A stretch of 59,217 nucleotides of DNA from assembly GCF_029840635.1 (NCBI RefSeq), contig NZ_JAOCCU010000038.1:1-59217 (forward strand). The letters run 5' to 3'. A program made the translations under genes and the position numbers. The DNA is from Mitsuaria sp. GD03876. Lineage in GTDB: Bacteria > Pseudomonadota > Gammaproteobacteria > Burkholderiales > Burkholderiaceae_C. Below, one piece after another: positions 22,214 to 32,366 of the stretch. The notes below the pieces were generated by a model. The model searched no databases. It saw nothing but the letters and a program-made list of their open reading frames with translations, and was not told the origin of the DNA. Every line of letters begins with the position of its first letter. The stretch's first letter is position 1.

Positions 22214-23173
22214 ATGACCGAGGACAAGTGGCTGGGGATCTATCTGGAGAGGCGGCGCTGGATCGAGCGCCTGGCCTGGACCGTGCTGCTGCTCGGATCG
22301 GCGGCCGCCAACACGATCACCACCAACCTCGACATCCGCCGCGCCCATCTGCCGTTCGAGATCTGGGAGCCGGCGGTCTGGGAGTTCTCCAGCGCGCTCG
22401 TCTGGATGGTCCTGATCCCGTGGATGGTGCGGGCAGCCGACACCCGGCCGCTGCGCTGGGGGCAACTGCGGCGTCACCTGCCCTGGCATCTGCTGTTCGC
22501 GCTGCTGACCAGCCTGGCGCACGTGCTGGGCATGGTGGCGTTGCGCAAGCTGGCGTACGCCACCCAGGACGCGCGATACGACTTCGGCAACTGGCCGGTC
22601 GAGCTGGCCTACGAGGCGCTCAAGGACGTCCGCAGCTATGCCTTCATCCTGCTGATCGTCGGCGCGTACCGGCTGTTCGTGTGGCGATGGCAGGGCGAGG
22701 CGAGCCTGCTCGCCGCGGCGCCGGGCGCGCCGGCCGTGTCCGCGACGACCGCGCCTGCCACCGGGGATCCGGCGACGCCGGCGTCGTCGATGCCGTCGCC
22801 CGAGCCCGCGTCGCCGGCGGACCGGGATCCCGAACCCGAAGCCGCCCGCCCGGAGCGCCTGCTGGTGAAGAAACTCGGCAAGGAATTCCTGCTGCCGGTG
22901 GAGGAGATCGAGTGGGTGCAGGCCTGCGGCAACTACGTCAACCTGCATCGCCAGCAGCATGACTATCCGTTGCGCAGCAGCCTGGGCGCCTTCGAGCAGC
23001 GGCTCGATCCGGCCGCCTTCGTGCGCGTGCACCGCAGCTACCTGGTGCGGCTGGCGTTGATCGAGGCGATCGAGCCGACCGAGGCCGGCGACGCCCACCT
23101 GCGGCTGCGCGACGGCAGCCGGCTGCCCTGCAGCCGCACCTACCTGGAGCGGCTGCGACAGCGCCTTGTCTGA
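22214..23173 (+). CDS. Membrane-anchored LytTR-domain transcriptional regulator
   Basis: 319-aa protein. The N-terminal half has four probable transmembrane helices (about 20-180), then a Pro/Ala-rich linker (about 160-215). A C-terminal LytTR DNA-binding domain spans about 216-319, with VEEIEWVQACGNYVNLH, LGAFEQRLDPAAFVRVHRSYLVRL (quoted by motif) and RLPCSRTYLERLRQRL. There is no receiver domain, so it probably senses a membrane or periplasmic cue directly. It is divergently placed from the acyltransferase and 63 bases before the lipid ABC transporter operon, either of which could be a target. Confidence 0.9.
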   Translation: MTEDKWLGIYLERRRWIERLAWTVLLLGSAAANTITTNLDIRRAHLPFEIWEPAVWEFSSALVWMVLIPWMVRAADTRPLRWGQLRRHLPWHLLFALLTSLAHVLGMVALRKLAYATQDARYDFGNWPVELAYEALKDVRSYAFILLIVGAYRLFVWRWQGEASLLAAAPGAPAVSATTAPATGDPATPASSMPSPEPASPADRDPEPEAARPERLLVKKLGKEFLLPVEEIEWVQACGNYVNLHRQQHDYPLRSSLGAFEQRLDPAAFVRVHRSYLVRLALIEAIEPTEAGDAHLRLRDGSRLPCSRTYLERLRQRLV

Positions 23174-23236
23174 CTGGGCGATCTCCTGTCCGCCGGGTTC
23201 ACCGGAGCCGCCTCGCGCGGCTATGCTCTGACCCCA

Positions 23237-24394
23237 ATGGACGCCCCGCTGGAATCCCGAGAAGCCGCCGATCCGTCGCCGCGCCTGCTGCGCGAACCCG
23301 GCGACGGCGGCCGCATGCGGGCCCGGCTCGAGGGCGACTGGACGCTGCTGTCGCTGCGCGAACGCGTGGAGGCGTTGCGCGGCGAGCTCGGCGAGATCCC
23401 GACCGCCAATGTCTCCTGGGACCTGAGCGCGGTGCGCCGGCTCGACCCGACCGGCGCGCTGCTGCTGTGGCAGGCCTGGGGCCGGCGCCAGCCGGAGGAC
23501 CTGCACTGGCCGCCGGCGCCGCTGTCCGACATGTTCCAGGCGCTGTTCGCGCGGCTGGGCAGCAAGCAGGGCAAGCCCGCGAAACCACCGCGCGCGCAGA
23601 ACGTGCGCCAGTTCGGCCAGGGCCTGCTCAACACCGCCAGCCACCTGCTGGACGCGGTCGCGCTGCTGGGCCAGGTCGTGCGCGACCTCGGCCGGCTGGC
23701 GCGCCATCCGACGCTGATCGCGTGGAAGGACATCTCCGCCCACATCTACCGCAGCGGCGCCCAGGCGCTGGGCATCACCGCGCTGGTCGGCGTGCTGGTG
23801 GGCATCACGCTGTCGTACCTGACCGCCAAGCAGCTGCAGAGCTACGGGGCCGACATCTACGTCATCAACATCCTGGGCATCAGCGTCTGGCGGGAGCTCG
23901 GCCCGCTGCTCGCGGCGATCCTGGTGGCGGGGCGCAGCGGCTCGGCGATGACCGCCCAGCTCGGCGTGATGCGGGTGACGCAGGAACTGGACGCGCTGTC
24001 GGTGATGGGCATCTCGCACACGATCCGGCTGGTGCTGCCCAAGATGGTGGCGCTGGCACTGTCGTTGCCCCTGGTGATGACCTGGACCAGCTCGATGGTG
24101 CTGCTGGGCGGCATGGTTGCCGCGCGCGCCACGCTGGGCCTGGAATACGTGCAGTTCCTGCAGGGATTGCCGGCCGCGGTGCCGGTGGCCAACCTGTGGC
24201 TGGGACTGTCGAAATCGGCCGTGTTCGGCCTGTTGATCGCCTTCACGGCCTGCCACTTCGGGCTGCGGATCAAGCCGAACAGCGAAAGCCTCGGGACCGG
24301 GACCACCTCCTCGGTGGTGGCCTCGATCACCGTGGTGATCATCGTGGACGCGATCTTCGCGGTGATGTTCTCGGACGTGGGGATCAAGGGATGA
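23237..24394 (+). CDS. MlaE-family lipid ABC transporter permease with N-terminal STAS domain
   Basis: 385-aa inner-membrane permease. Residues about 20-110 form a STAS/MlaB-like domain (LEGDWTLLSLRERVEAL, LDPTGALLLWQAWG). Residues about 140-385 are the MlaE permease (GVLVGITLSYLTAKQLQSYGADIYVINILG; GRSGSAMTAQLGVMRVTQELDAL, given by positions around 210-265). It forms a phospholipid transport complex with the ATPase, MCE protein and lipoprotein that follow. The stop overlaps the ATPase start (ATGA). The MlaB function is fused here rather than encoded separately. Confidence 0.93.
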   Translation: MDAPLESREAADPSPRLLREPGDGGRMRARLEGDWTLLSLRERVEALRGELGEIPTANVSWDLSAVRRLDPTGALLLWQAWGRRQPEDLHWPPAPLSDMFQALFARLGSKQGKPAKPPRAQNVRQFGQGLLNTASHLLDAVALLGQVVRDLGRLARHPTLIAWKDISAHIYRSGAQALGITALVGVLVGITLSYLTAKQLQSYGADIYVINILGISVWRELGPLLAAILVAGRSGSAMTAQLGVMRVTQELDALSVMGISHTIRLVLPKMVALALSLPLVMTWTSSMVLLGGMVAARATLGLEYVQFLQGLPAAVPVANLWLGLSKSAVFGLLIAFTACHFGLRIKPNSESLGTGTTSSVVASITVVIIVDAIFAVMFSDVGIKG

Positions 24395-25260
24395 ACGACT
24401 GCACCGAACCCTCCTCGGCGGACGTCGCCGAGGCCCAGCTGAACCTGCGGCCCGGCGATCCGGTCATCGAGGTGCGCCACGTGGGCACCGTGCTCGGCGG
24501 CGTGCGCATTCACAAGGACCTGAGCCTCGAGGTCGCGGCCGGCGAGGTGCTGGGCATCATCGGCGGCTCGGGCAGCGGCAAGACGACGCTGCTGCGCCTG
24601 ATGCTCGGCCTGGAGCGCCCGAGCGAGGGCGAGGTCCTGATCTTCGGCCACAAGCTGGGCAAGTGCGAGGCCACCGACCTGGCGCAGGTCCGCCACCGCT
24701 GGGGCGTGCTGTTCCAGCAGGGCGCGCTGTTCTCGGCGCTGACGGTGTTCGACAACATCGCGCTGCCGCTGCGCGAGCTCAAGAGCCTGCCCGACGACCT
24801 GATCGCGGAGCTGGTGATGACCAAGCTGCAGCAGGTCGGCCTGAAGCCGGAGGACGGCATCAAGATGCCGGCCGAACTGTCGGGCGGCATGGTCAAGCGG
24901 GTGTCGCTGGCGCGCTCGCTGATCATGGATCCGCAGCTGCTGTTCCTGGACGAGCCGACGGCCGGCCTGGACCCGGCCAGCTCAAAGGGCTTCGTGCAAC
25001 TGATCGAGAGCCTCAAGCGGGAGATGTCGCTGACGGTGGTGATGGTCACCCACGACGTCGACACGCTGTTCGCGATCGCGGACCGGGTCGCCGTGCTGGC
25101 CGACCAGCACCTGATCGCGCACGGGCCGCTGGAGGTGGTGGTCAAGCAGTCGCATCCGTTCATCCGCAACTTCTTCCTCGGCCACGCGGACCGCTGCGCG
25201 GCCGAGAACCTGCGCAGCTACCGCGACGCGCTGCACCACCGCGACGAACTCGCGGCCTGA
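24391..25260 (+). CDS. MlaF-like ABC transporter ATP-binding protein
   Basis: 289-aa ATPase of the Mla/MCE class. Walker A is GGSGSGKTT (near 62-70), the Q-loop follows, the ABC signature is LSGGMVKRV (the Mla-type SGGM rather than SGGQ), and Walker B is LLFLDEPTAGLDP, followed by the switch histidine in VMVTHD. It starts at ATG 24391, which overlaps the permease stop. It powers lipid movement between the inner and outer membrane; direction cannot be read from sequence. Confidence 0.94.
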   Translation: MNDCTEPSSADVAEAQLNLRPGDPVIEVRHVGTVLGGVRIHKDLSLEVAAGEVLGIIGGSGSGKTTLLRLMLGLERPSEGEVLIFGHKLGKCEATDLAQVRHRWGVLFQQGALFSALTVFDNIALPLRELKSLPDDLIAELVMTKLQQVGLKPEDGIKMPAELSGGMVKRVSLARSLIMDPQLLFLDEPTAGLDPASSKGFVQLIESLKREMSLTVVMVTHDVDTLFAIADRVAVLADQHLIAHGPLEVVVKQSHPFIRNFFLGHADRCAAENLRSYRDALHHRDELAA

Positions 25261-25302
25261 GCGCCGCGGCGTCGACGACAAGAAAGGATTTCGGGCGAGC
25301 AC

Positions 25303-26265
25303 ATGGAAAACAAGGCACATGCATTGGCCACCGGCCTGTTCGTGCTGCTGCTCGGGGCGGCGCTGGTGGCGGTGATCCTGTGGTTCCGCGACGACCGCGG
25401 CGACACGCAGAGCTTCACCGTGGTGACGCGCGCGGGCGTGCCGGGGCTCAACGTCAAGGCGCCGGTGAAGCTGCGCGGCGTGCAGGTCGGCAAGGTCGAC
25501 GAGATCCGCTTCGACCCGGCCGATCCGAAGCAGATCCTGGTCGACATCGAGGTCGACGCCGACGCCCCGATCGCCGCCGGCACCACCGCCAAGCTCGGCT
25601 ACCAGGGCATCACCGGCCTGTCGTTCATCGATCTCTACGACGGCCCCGAGCCGGCCGATCCGAAGCAGAGCGTGCTGCAGACGCGGCGCATCGGCCTGGC
25701 GCCGTCGTTCTTCGACCAACTGCAGGACGTCGGCCCGAAGCTGGCGGCCAGCGCGCTGCAGACGATGGAGCGCGTCCAGCAGGTGCTCAGCGAGGGCAAC
25801 CAGAAGCAGCTCAGCGAGACGCTGGCGCAGCTGAACCAGGCCTCGGCCGGCCTGAACGAGCTGATCCACGACCTGCGGCCGACCGCGCAGGCGCTGCCCT
25901 CGCTGGTGAAGAACGCCGACGGGCTGGTCGTCGCCGGCCGCCAGACGCTGGGCAACATCGACACGCTGGCGAAGCAGGGCGGCGAGCTCGCCGACGAATA
26001 CAAGGGCAAGGCCGCGGCGATCGACCAGCTCGGCGACGCGGCGGTGCAGATGCAGCGCACGCTGCGCCGCGTGGAACTGTCGCTGGTCGGCTCGGCCGAC
26101 AAGCCGCGCCAGCGCGCGGTGCTGGACGACCTGTCGCAGGCCGCCCGCGCGCTCGAGCGCGCCGCGCAGCGCATCGGCGACCAGCCGCAGAGCCTGATCC
26201 TCGGACCGAAGCCCGGCGAGCCCGGGCCCGGCGAATCGGGCTTCGACGCCGGAGCGAAGAAATGA
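25303..26265 (+). CDS. MlaD/MCE family periplasmic lipid-binding protein
   Basis: 320-aa protein with one N-terminal membrane anchor (ALATGLFVLLLGAALVAVILW, residues about 5-25), an MCE domain at about 38-115 (FTVVTRAGVPGLNVKAPVKLRGV by position, then GYQGITGLSFIDL), and a long helical C-terminal region (about 130-300) that forms coiled coils or tunnels in MCE hexamers. It sits between the ATPase (42-base gap) and the lipoprotein (ATGA overlap). It is the substrate-shuttling subunit of this transporter. Confidence 0.94.
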   Translation: MENKAHALATGLFVLLLGAALVAVILWFRDDRGDTQSFTVVTRAGVPGLNVKAPVKLRGVQVGKVDEIRFDPADPKQILVDIEVDADAPIAAGTTAKLGYQGITGLSFIDLYDGPEPADPKQSVLQTRRIGLAPSFFDQLQDVGPKLAASALQTMERVQQVLSEGNQKQLSETLAQLNQASAGLNELIHDLRPTAQALPSLVKNADGLVVAGRQTLGNIDTLAKQGGELADEYKGKAAAIDQLGDAAVQMQRTLRRVELSLVGSADKPRQRAVLDDLSQAARALERAAQRIGDQPQSLILGPKPGEPGPGESGFDAGAKK

Positions 26266-26903
26266 ACGACGAACGCCTCTTTCCCCGCGAGGGCCGCGCC
26301 CGCCGCGCGCTGACGATCGGCGCGCTGGCGCTCACCGCCCTCGTCGTCGCAGGCTGCGGCAGCCGCGCGCCGGCGCCGACGCAGATGGACCTCGGCCCCG
26401 CGGCGGCCTGGCCGGCGCAGGCGACGCTCGCGCGCCGCGTCGACCTGCAGGCGGTGAGCGCGCCCGAGACGCTGCAGAGCACCGGCATCGTCTACCGGCT
26501 GGGCGACACCGATCCCTACGCGCGGCGCGCCTATCGCGACTCGCGCTGGGCGGCGCCGCTGCCGGTGCTGGTGGCCGCGCGGCTGCGCCAGCAGATCGCC
26601 CGCGCCCCGGTGATGCCGGTGCCGGCAGGCGCCGAGACGCCGGCGCCGATCGCCGTCACGCTGGAGCTGGAGGAATGCCTGCAGCACTTCAGCAGCGCGT
26701 CGCGCAGCGAGGTGCAGCTGCGGGTGATGGCGACCGCCGAGGACGGCACGCAACGCGCGTTCGATCGCGCGGAGCCGGCCGGCGCCGACGCCGAGGGCGC
26801 GGTGAAGGCGACGGCGGCGGCGGTCGACGCGCTCGGCCCGGAGATCGCGGCCTGGGCCGCGACCCTGTCTCCGCGCGTGCCGCAAGGGCGCGGCCGGCGT
26901 TGA
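26262..26903 (+). CDS. ABC-type transport auxiliary lipoprotein
   Basis: 213-aa predicted outer-membrane lipoprotein. The N-terminus has an Arg-rich stretch, a hydrophobic helix and a lipobox VVAGC (Cys at about residue 33). The rest resembles PqiC/DUF330-type auxiliary lipoproteins (RVDLQAVSAPETLQSTGIVYR; SRWAAPLPVLVAARLRQQI). These partner MCE transporters at the outer membrane. ATG 26262 overlaps the MCE stop, confirming the four-gene operon. A strong bidirectional terminator follows. Confidence 0.87.
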   Translation: MNDERLFPREGRARRALTIGALALTALVVAGCGSRAPAPTQMDLGPAAAWPAQATLARRVDLQAVSAPETLQSTGIVYRLGDTDPYARRAYRDSRWAAPLPVLVAARLRQQIARAPVMPVPAGAETPAPIAVTLELEECLQHFSSASRSEVQLRVMATAEDGTQRAFDRAEPAGADAEGAVKATAAAVDALGPEIAAWAATLSPRVPQGRGRR

Positions 26904-26938
26904 TCCGGCATCGATGCCGGCCTTGACCCCGGCGGCGA

Positions 26939-26974
26939 CGAAGCGACAACGGGGCCGAGGGCCCCGTTGCTTCG
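26939..26974. terminator. Bidirectional terminator between convergent genes
   Basis: CGAAGC (26939-26944) plus AACGGGGCC (26948-26956) pair with GGCCCCGTT (26960-26968) and GCTTCG (26969-26974), leaving a three-base loop and a three-base bulge. It lies between the convergent lipoprotein and YjgR-like genes and could end both transcripts, though T-runs are short. Confidence 0.7.
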
Positions 26975-27012
26975 TGTGGCGAGCGCGCGGGCTCGGGCCC
27001 GCGTGCCGGGCG

Positions 27013-28617
27013 TCAACGGCGGCGCTTCGAGCCGCCGCCCAGCAAGCTGCCCAGCACGCCGCGGACGATCTCGCGGCCCACCGACGAGCCGATCGAGCGC
27101 AGCGCCGACTTGGCCGCCGTCTCGGCCAGGCCCTCATGGCGTCCGCCGCGCGGGCCGGTGCTGCCGAAGAGCACGTCCTTCAGGCCGTCCAGCATGCCGC
27201 CGCCCTGGTCGGGCTGCGGCGCCGGCGCGGGTGCCGCGCGGCCGCCGCCGGTGCGGAAGGCGCTGTCCGCCTCGTCGGCCATCGAGCCGCCGCGCGACGC
27301 CGGTGCCTGCTGCTGCTGGCGTTCCTGCGCGGCCGGCGTCGCGGCGGCGCGGCCGGTCAGCTTTTCATAGGCCGACTCGCGGTCGACCTGCTTCTCGTAC
27401 ACGCCCGCGACCAGCGAGCCGGCGATCAGCGCCTTGCGCTGCTCCGGCGTGATCGGGCCGATCTGGCTGCCCGGCGGCAGCACGAACACGCGTTCGGTGA
27501 TGCAGGGCCGGCCCTTGTCGTCGAGCAGGCTGACCAGCGCCTCGCCGACGCCCAGTTCGGTGATCGCCATCGCGATGTCCAGGCCCGCCTTCGGCCGCAT
27601 CGTGTCGGCGGCGGCCTTGACCGCCTTCTGGTCGCGCGGCGTGAAGGCGCGCAGCGCGTGCTGCACCCGGTTGCCGAGCTGGCCCAGCACCGTGTCCGGG
27701 ATGTCCAGCGGGTTCTGCGTCACGAAATAGACGCCCACGCCCTTGGACCGCACCAGGCGCACCACCAGCTCGATGCGCTCGACCAGCGCCGACGGCGCGT
27801 CCTTGAACAGCAGGTGCGCCTCGTCGAAGAAGAACACCAGCTTGGGCTTGTCCAGGTCGCCGACCTCGGGCAGCGTCTCGAACAGCTCCGACAGCATCCA
27901 CAGCAGGAAGGTCGCGTACAGCCGCGGCGCCGCCATCAGCTTGTCGGCCGCCAGGATGTTGATGACGCCCAGGCCGTCCGACGTCTGCATGAAGTCGTGG
28001 ATGTCGAGCATCGGCTCGCCGAAGAACTTGTCGCCGCCCTGCGCCTCGATCTGCAGCAGCCCGCGCTGGATCGCGCCGACGCTGGCCGCCGACACGTTGC
28101 CGTACTGGGTGGTGAAGTCGCTGGCGTTGTCGCCGACGTGCTGCAGCATCGCGCGCAGGTCCTTCAGGTCCAGCAGCGCCAGGCCCTGGTCGTCGGCGAT
28201 CTTGAACACCATCTGCAGCACGCCGGCCTGGGTCTCGTTCAGGCCCAGCATCCGCGACAGCAGCAGCGGACCCATGTCGGAGACGGTGGCGCGCACCGGA
28301 TGGCCCTGCTCGCCGAAGACGTCCCACAGCGTGGTGGGGCAGGCGATCGCCGCGGGCGGCTCGATGCCGCGCTCCTTGAGCACGGCCAGCAACTTGGTCG
28401 ACGGGGCGCCCGCCTGGGAGATGCCGGTCAGGTCGCCCTTGACGTCCGCCATGAAGACCGGGACGCCCATCTGGCTGAACGATTCGGCCAGTTTCTGGAG
28501 ACTGATCGTCTTGCCGGTGCCGGTCGCGCCGGTGATCAGGCCGTGGCGGTTGGCCAACGCCGGCAGCAGCTGACATTCGATGTCGCCGTGGCGGGCCAGC
28601 AGGATCGGGTCGGCCAT
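27013..28617 (-). CDS. YjgR-like HerA-type P-loop ATPase (DUF853)
   Basis: 534-aa predicted ATPase of the DUF853/YjgR family, related to the HerA/FtsK helicase fold. Walker A GATGTGKT is at residues 30-37, the VKGDLTGIS segment follows, and Walker B is [13 protein letters not shown]. An arginine/sensor region follows ([32 protein letters not shown], by motif), then a low-complexity Gln/Ala/Gly-rich linker (about 430-490) and a basic C-terminus GSKRRR. The cellular role is not established. It is divergent from yebC. Confidence 0.92.
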   Translation of the reverse strand: MADPILLARHGDIECQLLPALANRHGLITGATGTGKTISLQKLAESFSQMGVPVFMADVKGDLTGISQAGAPSTKLLAVLKERGIEPPAAIACPTTLWDVFGEQGHPVRATVSDMGPLLLSRMLGLNETQAGVLQMVFKIADDQGLALLDLKDLRAMLQHVGDNASDFTTQYGNVSAASVGAIQRGLLQIEAQGGDKFFGEPMLDIHDFMQTSDGLGVINILAADKLMAAPRLYATFLLWMLSELFETLPEVGDLDKPKLVFFFDEAHLLFKDAPSALVERIELVVRLVRSKGVGVYFVTQNPLDIPDTVLGQLGNRVQHALRAFTPRDQKAVKAAADTMRPKAGLDIAMAITELGVGEALVSLLDDKGRPCITERVFVLPPGSQIGPITPEQRKALIAGSLVAGVYEKQVDRESAYEKLTGRAAATPAAQERQQQQAPASRGGSMADEADSAFRTGGGRAAPAPAPQPDQGGGMLDGLKDVLFGSTGPRGGRHEGLAETAAKSALRSIGSSVGREIVRGVLGSLLGGGSKRRR

Positions 28618-28720
28618 GCGGAAGTCTCCAGAGGCAAAAAGCTAAAATCGCAGTCTAACGAAGCATCAACAGCGCCGGCCCGGAGTTTTTCCGGGCCGTC
28701 GTTCATAGGAGAACGAGGAC

Positions 28721-29446
28721 ATGGCAGGGCATTCCAAATGGGCCAACATCCAGCACCGCAAGGGCCGCCAGGACGAGAAGCGCGGAAAGATCTGGACCCG
28801 TCTGACGCGTGAAATCATCGTCTCGGCGCGCGCCGGCGGTGCCGACGTCAACATGAATCCCCGCCTGCGCCTGGCGATCGAGAAGGCCAAGGCCGCCAAC
28901 ATGCCGGCCGACAACATCAAGCGCAACGTCGACAAGGCCACCGGCAACCTCGACGGCGTGACCTACGAGGAAATCCGCTACGAGGGCTACGGCATCGGCG
29001 GCGCCGCGGTCATCGTGGACTGCATGACCGACAACCGCGTGCGCACCGTCGCCGAGGTCCGTCACGCGTTCAGCAAGTACGGCGGCAACCTGGGCACCGA
29101 GGGCTCGGTGGCCTTCCAGTTCAAGCATTGCGGCCAGCTGGTCTTCGCGCCGGGCACGTCCGAGGACAAGGTCATGGAAGTGGCGCTGGAAGCCGGCGCC
29201 GAGGACGTGATCACCGACGACGACGGCGCCATCGAGGTGCTGACCGCCCCGGGCGACTACGAGGCGGTGAAGAACGCGCTGGAGGCGGCCGGCCTGAAGG
29301 CCGAGGTCGCCGAAGTCACGATGCGCGCCGAGAACACGATCGACCTGGCCGGCGACGAGGCCGCGCGCATGCAGAAGCTGCTCGACATCATCGAGGACCT
29401 GGACGACGTCCAGGAGGTCTATCACAACGCGAGCCTGTCCGAATGA
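28721..29446 (+). CDS. YebC/PmpR family transcriptional regulator or translation factor
   Basis: 241-aa YebC/TACO1-like protein beginning [23 protein letters not shown], the signature of the family, with [17 protein letters not shown] and [12 protein letters not shown] further on. Members act as DNA-binding regulators (PmpR) or ease ribosome passage through proline-rich stretches. GGAGAACGAGGAC lies upstream of the ATG. The leader carries a hairpin GGCCCGG/CCGGGCC at 28677-28697 with a T-rich loop. The stop overlaps the purD start. Confidence 0.95.
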   Translation: MAGHSKWANIQHRKGRQDEKRGKIWTRLTREIIVSARAGGADVNMNPRLRLAIEKAKAANMPADNIKRNVDKATGNLDGVTYEEIRYEGYGIGGAAVIVDCMTDNRVRTVAEVRHAFSKYGGNLGTEGSVAFQFKHCGQLVFAPGTSEDKVMEVALEAGAEDVITDDDGAIEVLTAPGDYEAVKNALEAAGLKAEVAEVTMRAENTIDLAGDEAARMQKLLDIIEDLDDVQEVYHNASLSE

Positions 29447-30723
29447 AGGTCCTGGTCCTTGGCAATGGCGGCCGCGAGCATGCGCTGGCCTGGCGTCTGG
29501 CGCAGGGCGAGCGCGTCACGCAGGTGTTCGTGGCCCCCGGCAACGGCGGCACCGCGCGTGATCCGCTGCTGAAGAACGTCCCGATCACCGACGTCAAGGC
29601 GCTGGCCGACTTCGCGGTCGAGCAGAAGATCGCGCTGACGGTGGTCGGCCCCGAGGCCTTCCTGGCCGCCGGCGTCGTCGACGAGTTCCGCGCCCGCGGG
29701 CTGCGCATCTTCGGCCCCACCAAGGCGGCCGCGCAGCTGGAGAGCTCCAAGGCCTTCGCCAAGGAGTTCATGAAGCGCCACGGCATCCCCACCGCCGCGT
29801 ACGAGACCTTCAGCGACACCGCCGCCGCGCATGCCTACGTCGACGCGCAGGGCGCGCCGATCGTCATCAAGGCCGACGGCCTGGCCGCGGGCAAGGGCGT
29901 CGTCGTGGCGATGACGCTGCAGGAGGCGCACGAGGCGATCGACTGGATCCTGGCCGACAACAAGCTCGGCGTCGTGCACAACGAGGGCGGCGCGCGCGTC
30001 GTCATCGAGCAGTTCCTCGAAGGCGAGGAAGCCAGCTTCATCGTGCTGTGCGACGGCCGCAACGTCCTGCCGCTGGCCACCAGCCAGGACCACAAGCGGC
30101 TGCTCGACGCCGACCAGGGCCCCAACACGGGCGGCATGGGCGCGTACTCGCCGGCGCCGGTGGTCACGCCCAACGTGCACGCCAAGGTGATGCACGAGAT
30201 CGTCATGCCGACGATCCAGGGCATGGCCCGCGACGGCACGCCGTTCACCGGCTTCCTGTACGCCGGGCTGATGATCGACGCGCAGGGCCAGCCGCGCACC
30301 GTCGAGTTCAACACCCGCATGGGCGACCCCGAGACGCAGCCGATCATGATGCGGCTCAAGAGCGACCTGTTCGAGGTGCTGATGCACGCCACCGACGGCA
30401 CGCTCGACCAGGTCGAGCTGCAGTGGGACCGCCGCGCCGCGCTGGGCGTGGTGATGGCCGCGAGCGGGTATCCGCTGTCGCCGCGCAAGGGCGACGCGAT
30501 CACCGGCCTGCCCGAGGACGCCGAGGACGCGATGGTCTTCCACGCCGGCACCGCGATGCAGGACGACAAGCTGGTCACCAGCGGCGGCCGCGTGCTGTGC
30601 GTGACGGCGCTGGGCGAGGCGGTGCGCCACGCGCAGCAGCGCGCCTACCAGGCCGCGCAATCGATCCAGTTCGACGGCAAGCAGTACCGCCAGGACATCG
30701 GCCATCGCGCGATCAAGCGCTGA
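29443..30723 (+). CDS. purD: Phosphoribosylamine-glycine ligase (GAR synthetase)
   Basis: 426-aa ATP-grasp enzyme that joins phosphoribosylamine and glycine in purine synthesis. The N-domain begins [17 protein letters not shown]. The ATP-grasp core shows [59 protein letters not shown] (by motif) and [13 protein letters not shown]; the C-domain follows. ATG 29443 overlaps the yebC stop (ATGA), so the pair is translationally coupled. The acyltransferase follows six bases after its stop. Confidence 0.97.
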   Translation: MKVLVLGNGGREHALAWRLAQGERVTQVFVAPGNGGTARDPLLKNVPITDVKALADFAVEQKIALTVVGPEAFLAAGVVDEFRARGLRIFGPTKAAAQLESSKAFAKEFMKRHGIPTAAYETFSDTAAAHAYVDAQGAPIVIKADGLAAGKGVVVAMTLQEAHEAIDWILADNKLGVVHNEGGARVVIEQFLEGEEASFIVLCDGRNVLPLATSQDHKRLLDADQGPNTGGMGAYSPAPVVTPNVHAKVMHEIVMPTIQGMARDGTPFTGFLYAGLMIDAQGQPRTVEFNTRMGDPETQPIMMRLKSDLFEVLMHATDGTLDQVELQWDRRAALGVVMAASGYPLSPRKGDAITGLPEDAEDAMVFHAGTAMQDDKLVTSGGRVLCVTALGEAVRHAQQRAYQAAQSIQFDGKQYRQDIGHRAIKR

Positions 30724-30729
30724 CCTGAC

Positions 30730-31425
30730 GTGGCTCCTTCCGCTCCCCGCCGCTGGACCGGCCCGCTGACGCCGATGTCCGGCGGCAGCGCGCTGGCGCG
30801 CGCCGTGATGCGCCTGTTCGGCTGGGGCATCGACTGCCACGGCCTGCCGGCGAAGCAGGGCGTCGTGATGGTCTACCCGCACACGTCGAACTGGGACTTC
30901 CCGATCGGCGTGCTGACGAAGTGGAGCCTCGGTTTCCAGCTGCGCTTCTGGGCCAAGGACAGCCTGTTCAAGCTGCCGCTCGTCGGCCACTGGATGCGCG
31001 CGATCGGCGGCGTGGCGGTGAACCGGCGCTCGGCCAACGGGCTGGTCGGGGACACCGTCGGCCAGATGCTCGAGGCCCGCGCGCGCGGCGAGCCGTTCTG
31101 GCTGATCGCCGCGCCCGAAGGCACGCGCGGCTACGTCGACCACTGGAAGTCGGGCGCGTACCACGTGGCCGTGCAGGCCGGCGTGCCGGTCGGGCTGGCG
31201 TCGTTCGACTTCGCCATCCGGCGCGTGGTCTTCACCGACTTCGTCGAGGTCAGCGGCGATCCCGACCAGGACTTCGCGCTGTTCGCCGAGATCCTGAAGG
31301 GCCGCCGCGGCAAGCACCCCGAGCAGGCCGGTCCGATCCGGCTCAAGCCCAACGCGCCCGCCGCGCCCACCGCCCCCCAGCCCACGGCGGCACGAGAGAC
31401 CGCCTCCGACGGAGATCCCCGATGA
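30730..31425 (+). CDS. Lysophospholipid (1-acylglycerol-3-phosphate) acyltransferase family protein
   Basis: 231-aa PlsC-superfamily protein. The catalytic HX4D motif is HTSNWD (near 51-56) and the substrate motif is PEGTR (near 128-132); a hydrophobic segment near VVMVYPH probably associates with the membrane. The C-terminal 25 residues are Pro/Ala-rich. The start is GTG at 30730, or ATG at 30775; neither has a clear ribosome binding site. It lies between purD and hemF (stop overlaps hemF start). The acyl acceptor is not known. Confidence 0.87.
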   Translation: MAPSAPRRWTGPLTPMSGGSALARAVMRLFGWGIDCHGLPAKQGVVMVYPHTSNWDFPIGVLTKWSLGFQLRFWAKDSLFKLPLVGHWMRAIGGVAVNRRSANGLVGDTVGQMLEARARGEPFWLIAAPEGTRGYVDHWKSGAYHVAVQAGVPVGLASFDFAIRRVVFTDFVEVSGDPDQDFALFAEILKGRRGKHPEQAGPIRLKPNAPAAPTAPQPTAARETASDGDPR

Positions 31426-32357
31426 ACACGCAGTTGGTGCGCGACTACCTGCTCGGCCTGCAGCAGCGGATCGTCACGACCCTGGAACGGCTGGATGGCC
31501 AGGCCTTCATCGTCGATGCCTGGCAGCGCGAACCCGGCGGCCGCCTCGAGGGCGATGGCCTGGTGCGCCTGATCGAGAACGGCGCCGTCTTCGAGCGCGG
31601 CGGCGTCAACTTCTCGCATGTGCGCGGCCGCGTGCTGCCGCCGTCGGCCACCGCGCACCGGCCCGAGCTGGCGGGCTCGCCGTTCGAGGCGATGGGCGTG
31701 TCGCTGGTGCTGCACCCGCACAATCCCTTCGTGCCGACGGTCCACATGAACGTGCGCATGTTCGCGGCGCTGCCGGCGGACCGCGATCCGGTCGTCTGGT
31801 TCGGCGGCGGCATGGACCTGACGCCGTACTACGGCTTCGAGCGCGACGCGCAGCATTTCCATCGCACCTGCCGCGCGGCGCTGGAGCCGCACGGCCCGGA
31901 CCTCTACCCGCGCTTCAAGCAGTGGTGCGACGAGTACTTCCACCTGAAGCACCGCAACGAGCCGCGCGGCATCGGCGGCATCTTCTTCGACGACCACGCC
32001 GAGGGCGGCTTCGACCAGGCCTTCGGCATGCTGCAGTCGGTCGGCGACGCGTTCGTGCCGGCCTACGAGCCGATCGTCGAGCGCCGCCACGGCCTGGCCT
32101 ACGGCGAGCGCGAGCGCGACTTCCAGGCCTACCGCCGCGGGCGCTATGTCGAGTTCAACCTGGTCTTCGACCGCGGCACGCTGTTCGGGCTGCAGTCGGG
32201 CGGCCGCACCGAGTCGATCCTGATGTCGATGCCGCCGGTGGCGCGCTGGCGCTACGACTGGGCGCCCGAGGAGGGCTCGCCCGAGGCGCGGCTGTACAGC
32301 GACTTCCTGCGTCCGCGGGACTGGGCGGACGAGCCGCCCACGCATCTCTGGTTCTGA
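31422..32357 (+). CDS. hemF: Oxygen-dependent coproporphyrinogen III oxidase
   Basis: 311-aa HemF, which oxidatively decarboxylates coproporphyrinogen III to protoporphyrinogen IX in aerobic haem synthesis. Signature segments: [92 protein letters not shown] (each by motif). The start at 31422 overlaps the upstream stop. nadD begins nine bases after it. Confidence 0.98.
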   Translation: MNTQLVRDYLLGLQQRIVTTLERLDGQAFIVDAWQREPGGRLEGDGLVRLIENGAVFERGGVNFSHVRGRVLPPSATAHRPELAGSPFEAMGVSLVLHPHNPFVPTVHMNVRMFAALPADRDPVVWFGGGMDLTPYYGFERDAQHFHRTCRAALEPHGPDLYPRFKQWCDEYFHLKHRNEPRGIGGIFFDDHAEGGFDQAFGMLQSVGDAFVPAYEPIVERRHGLAYGERERDFQAYRRGRYVEFNLVFDRGTLFGLQSGGRTESILMSMPPVARWRYDWAPEEGSPEARLYSDFLRPRDWADEPPTHLWF

Positions 32358-32366
32358 GGGTCACGA

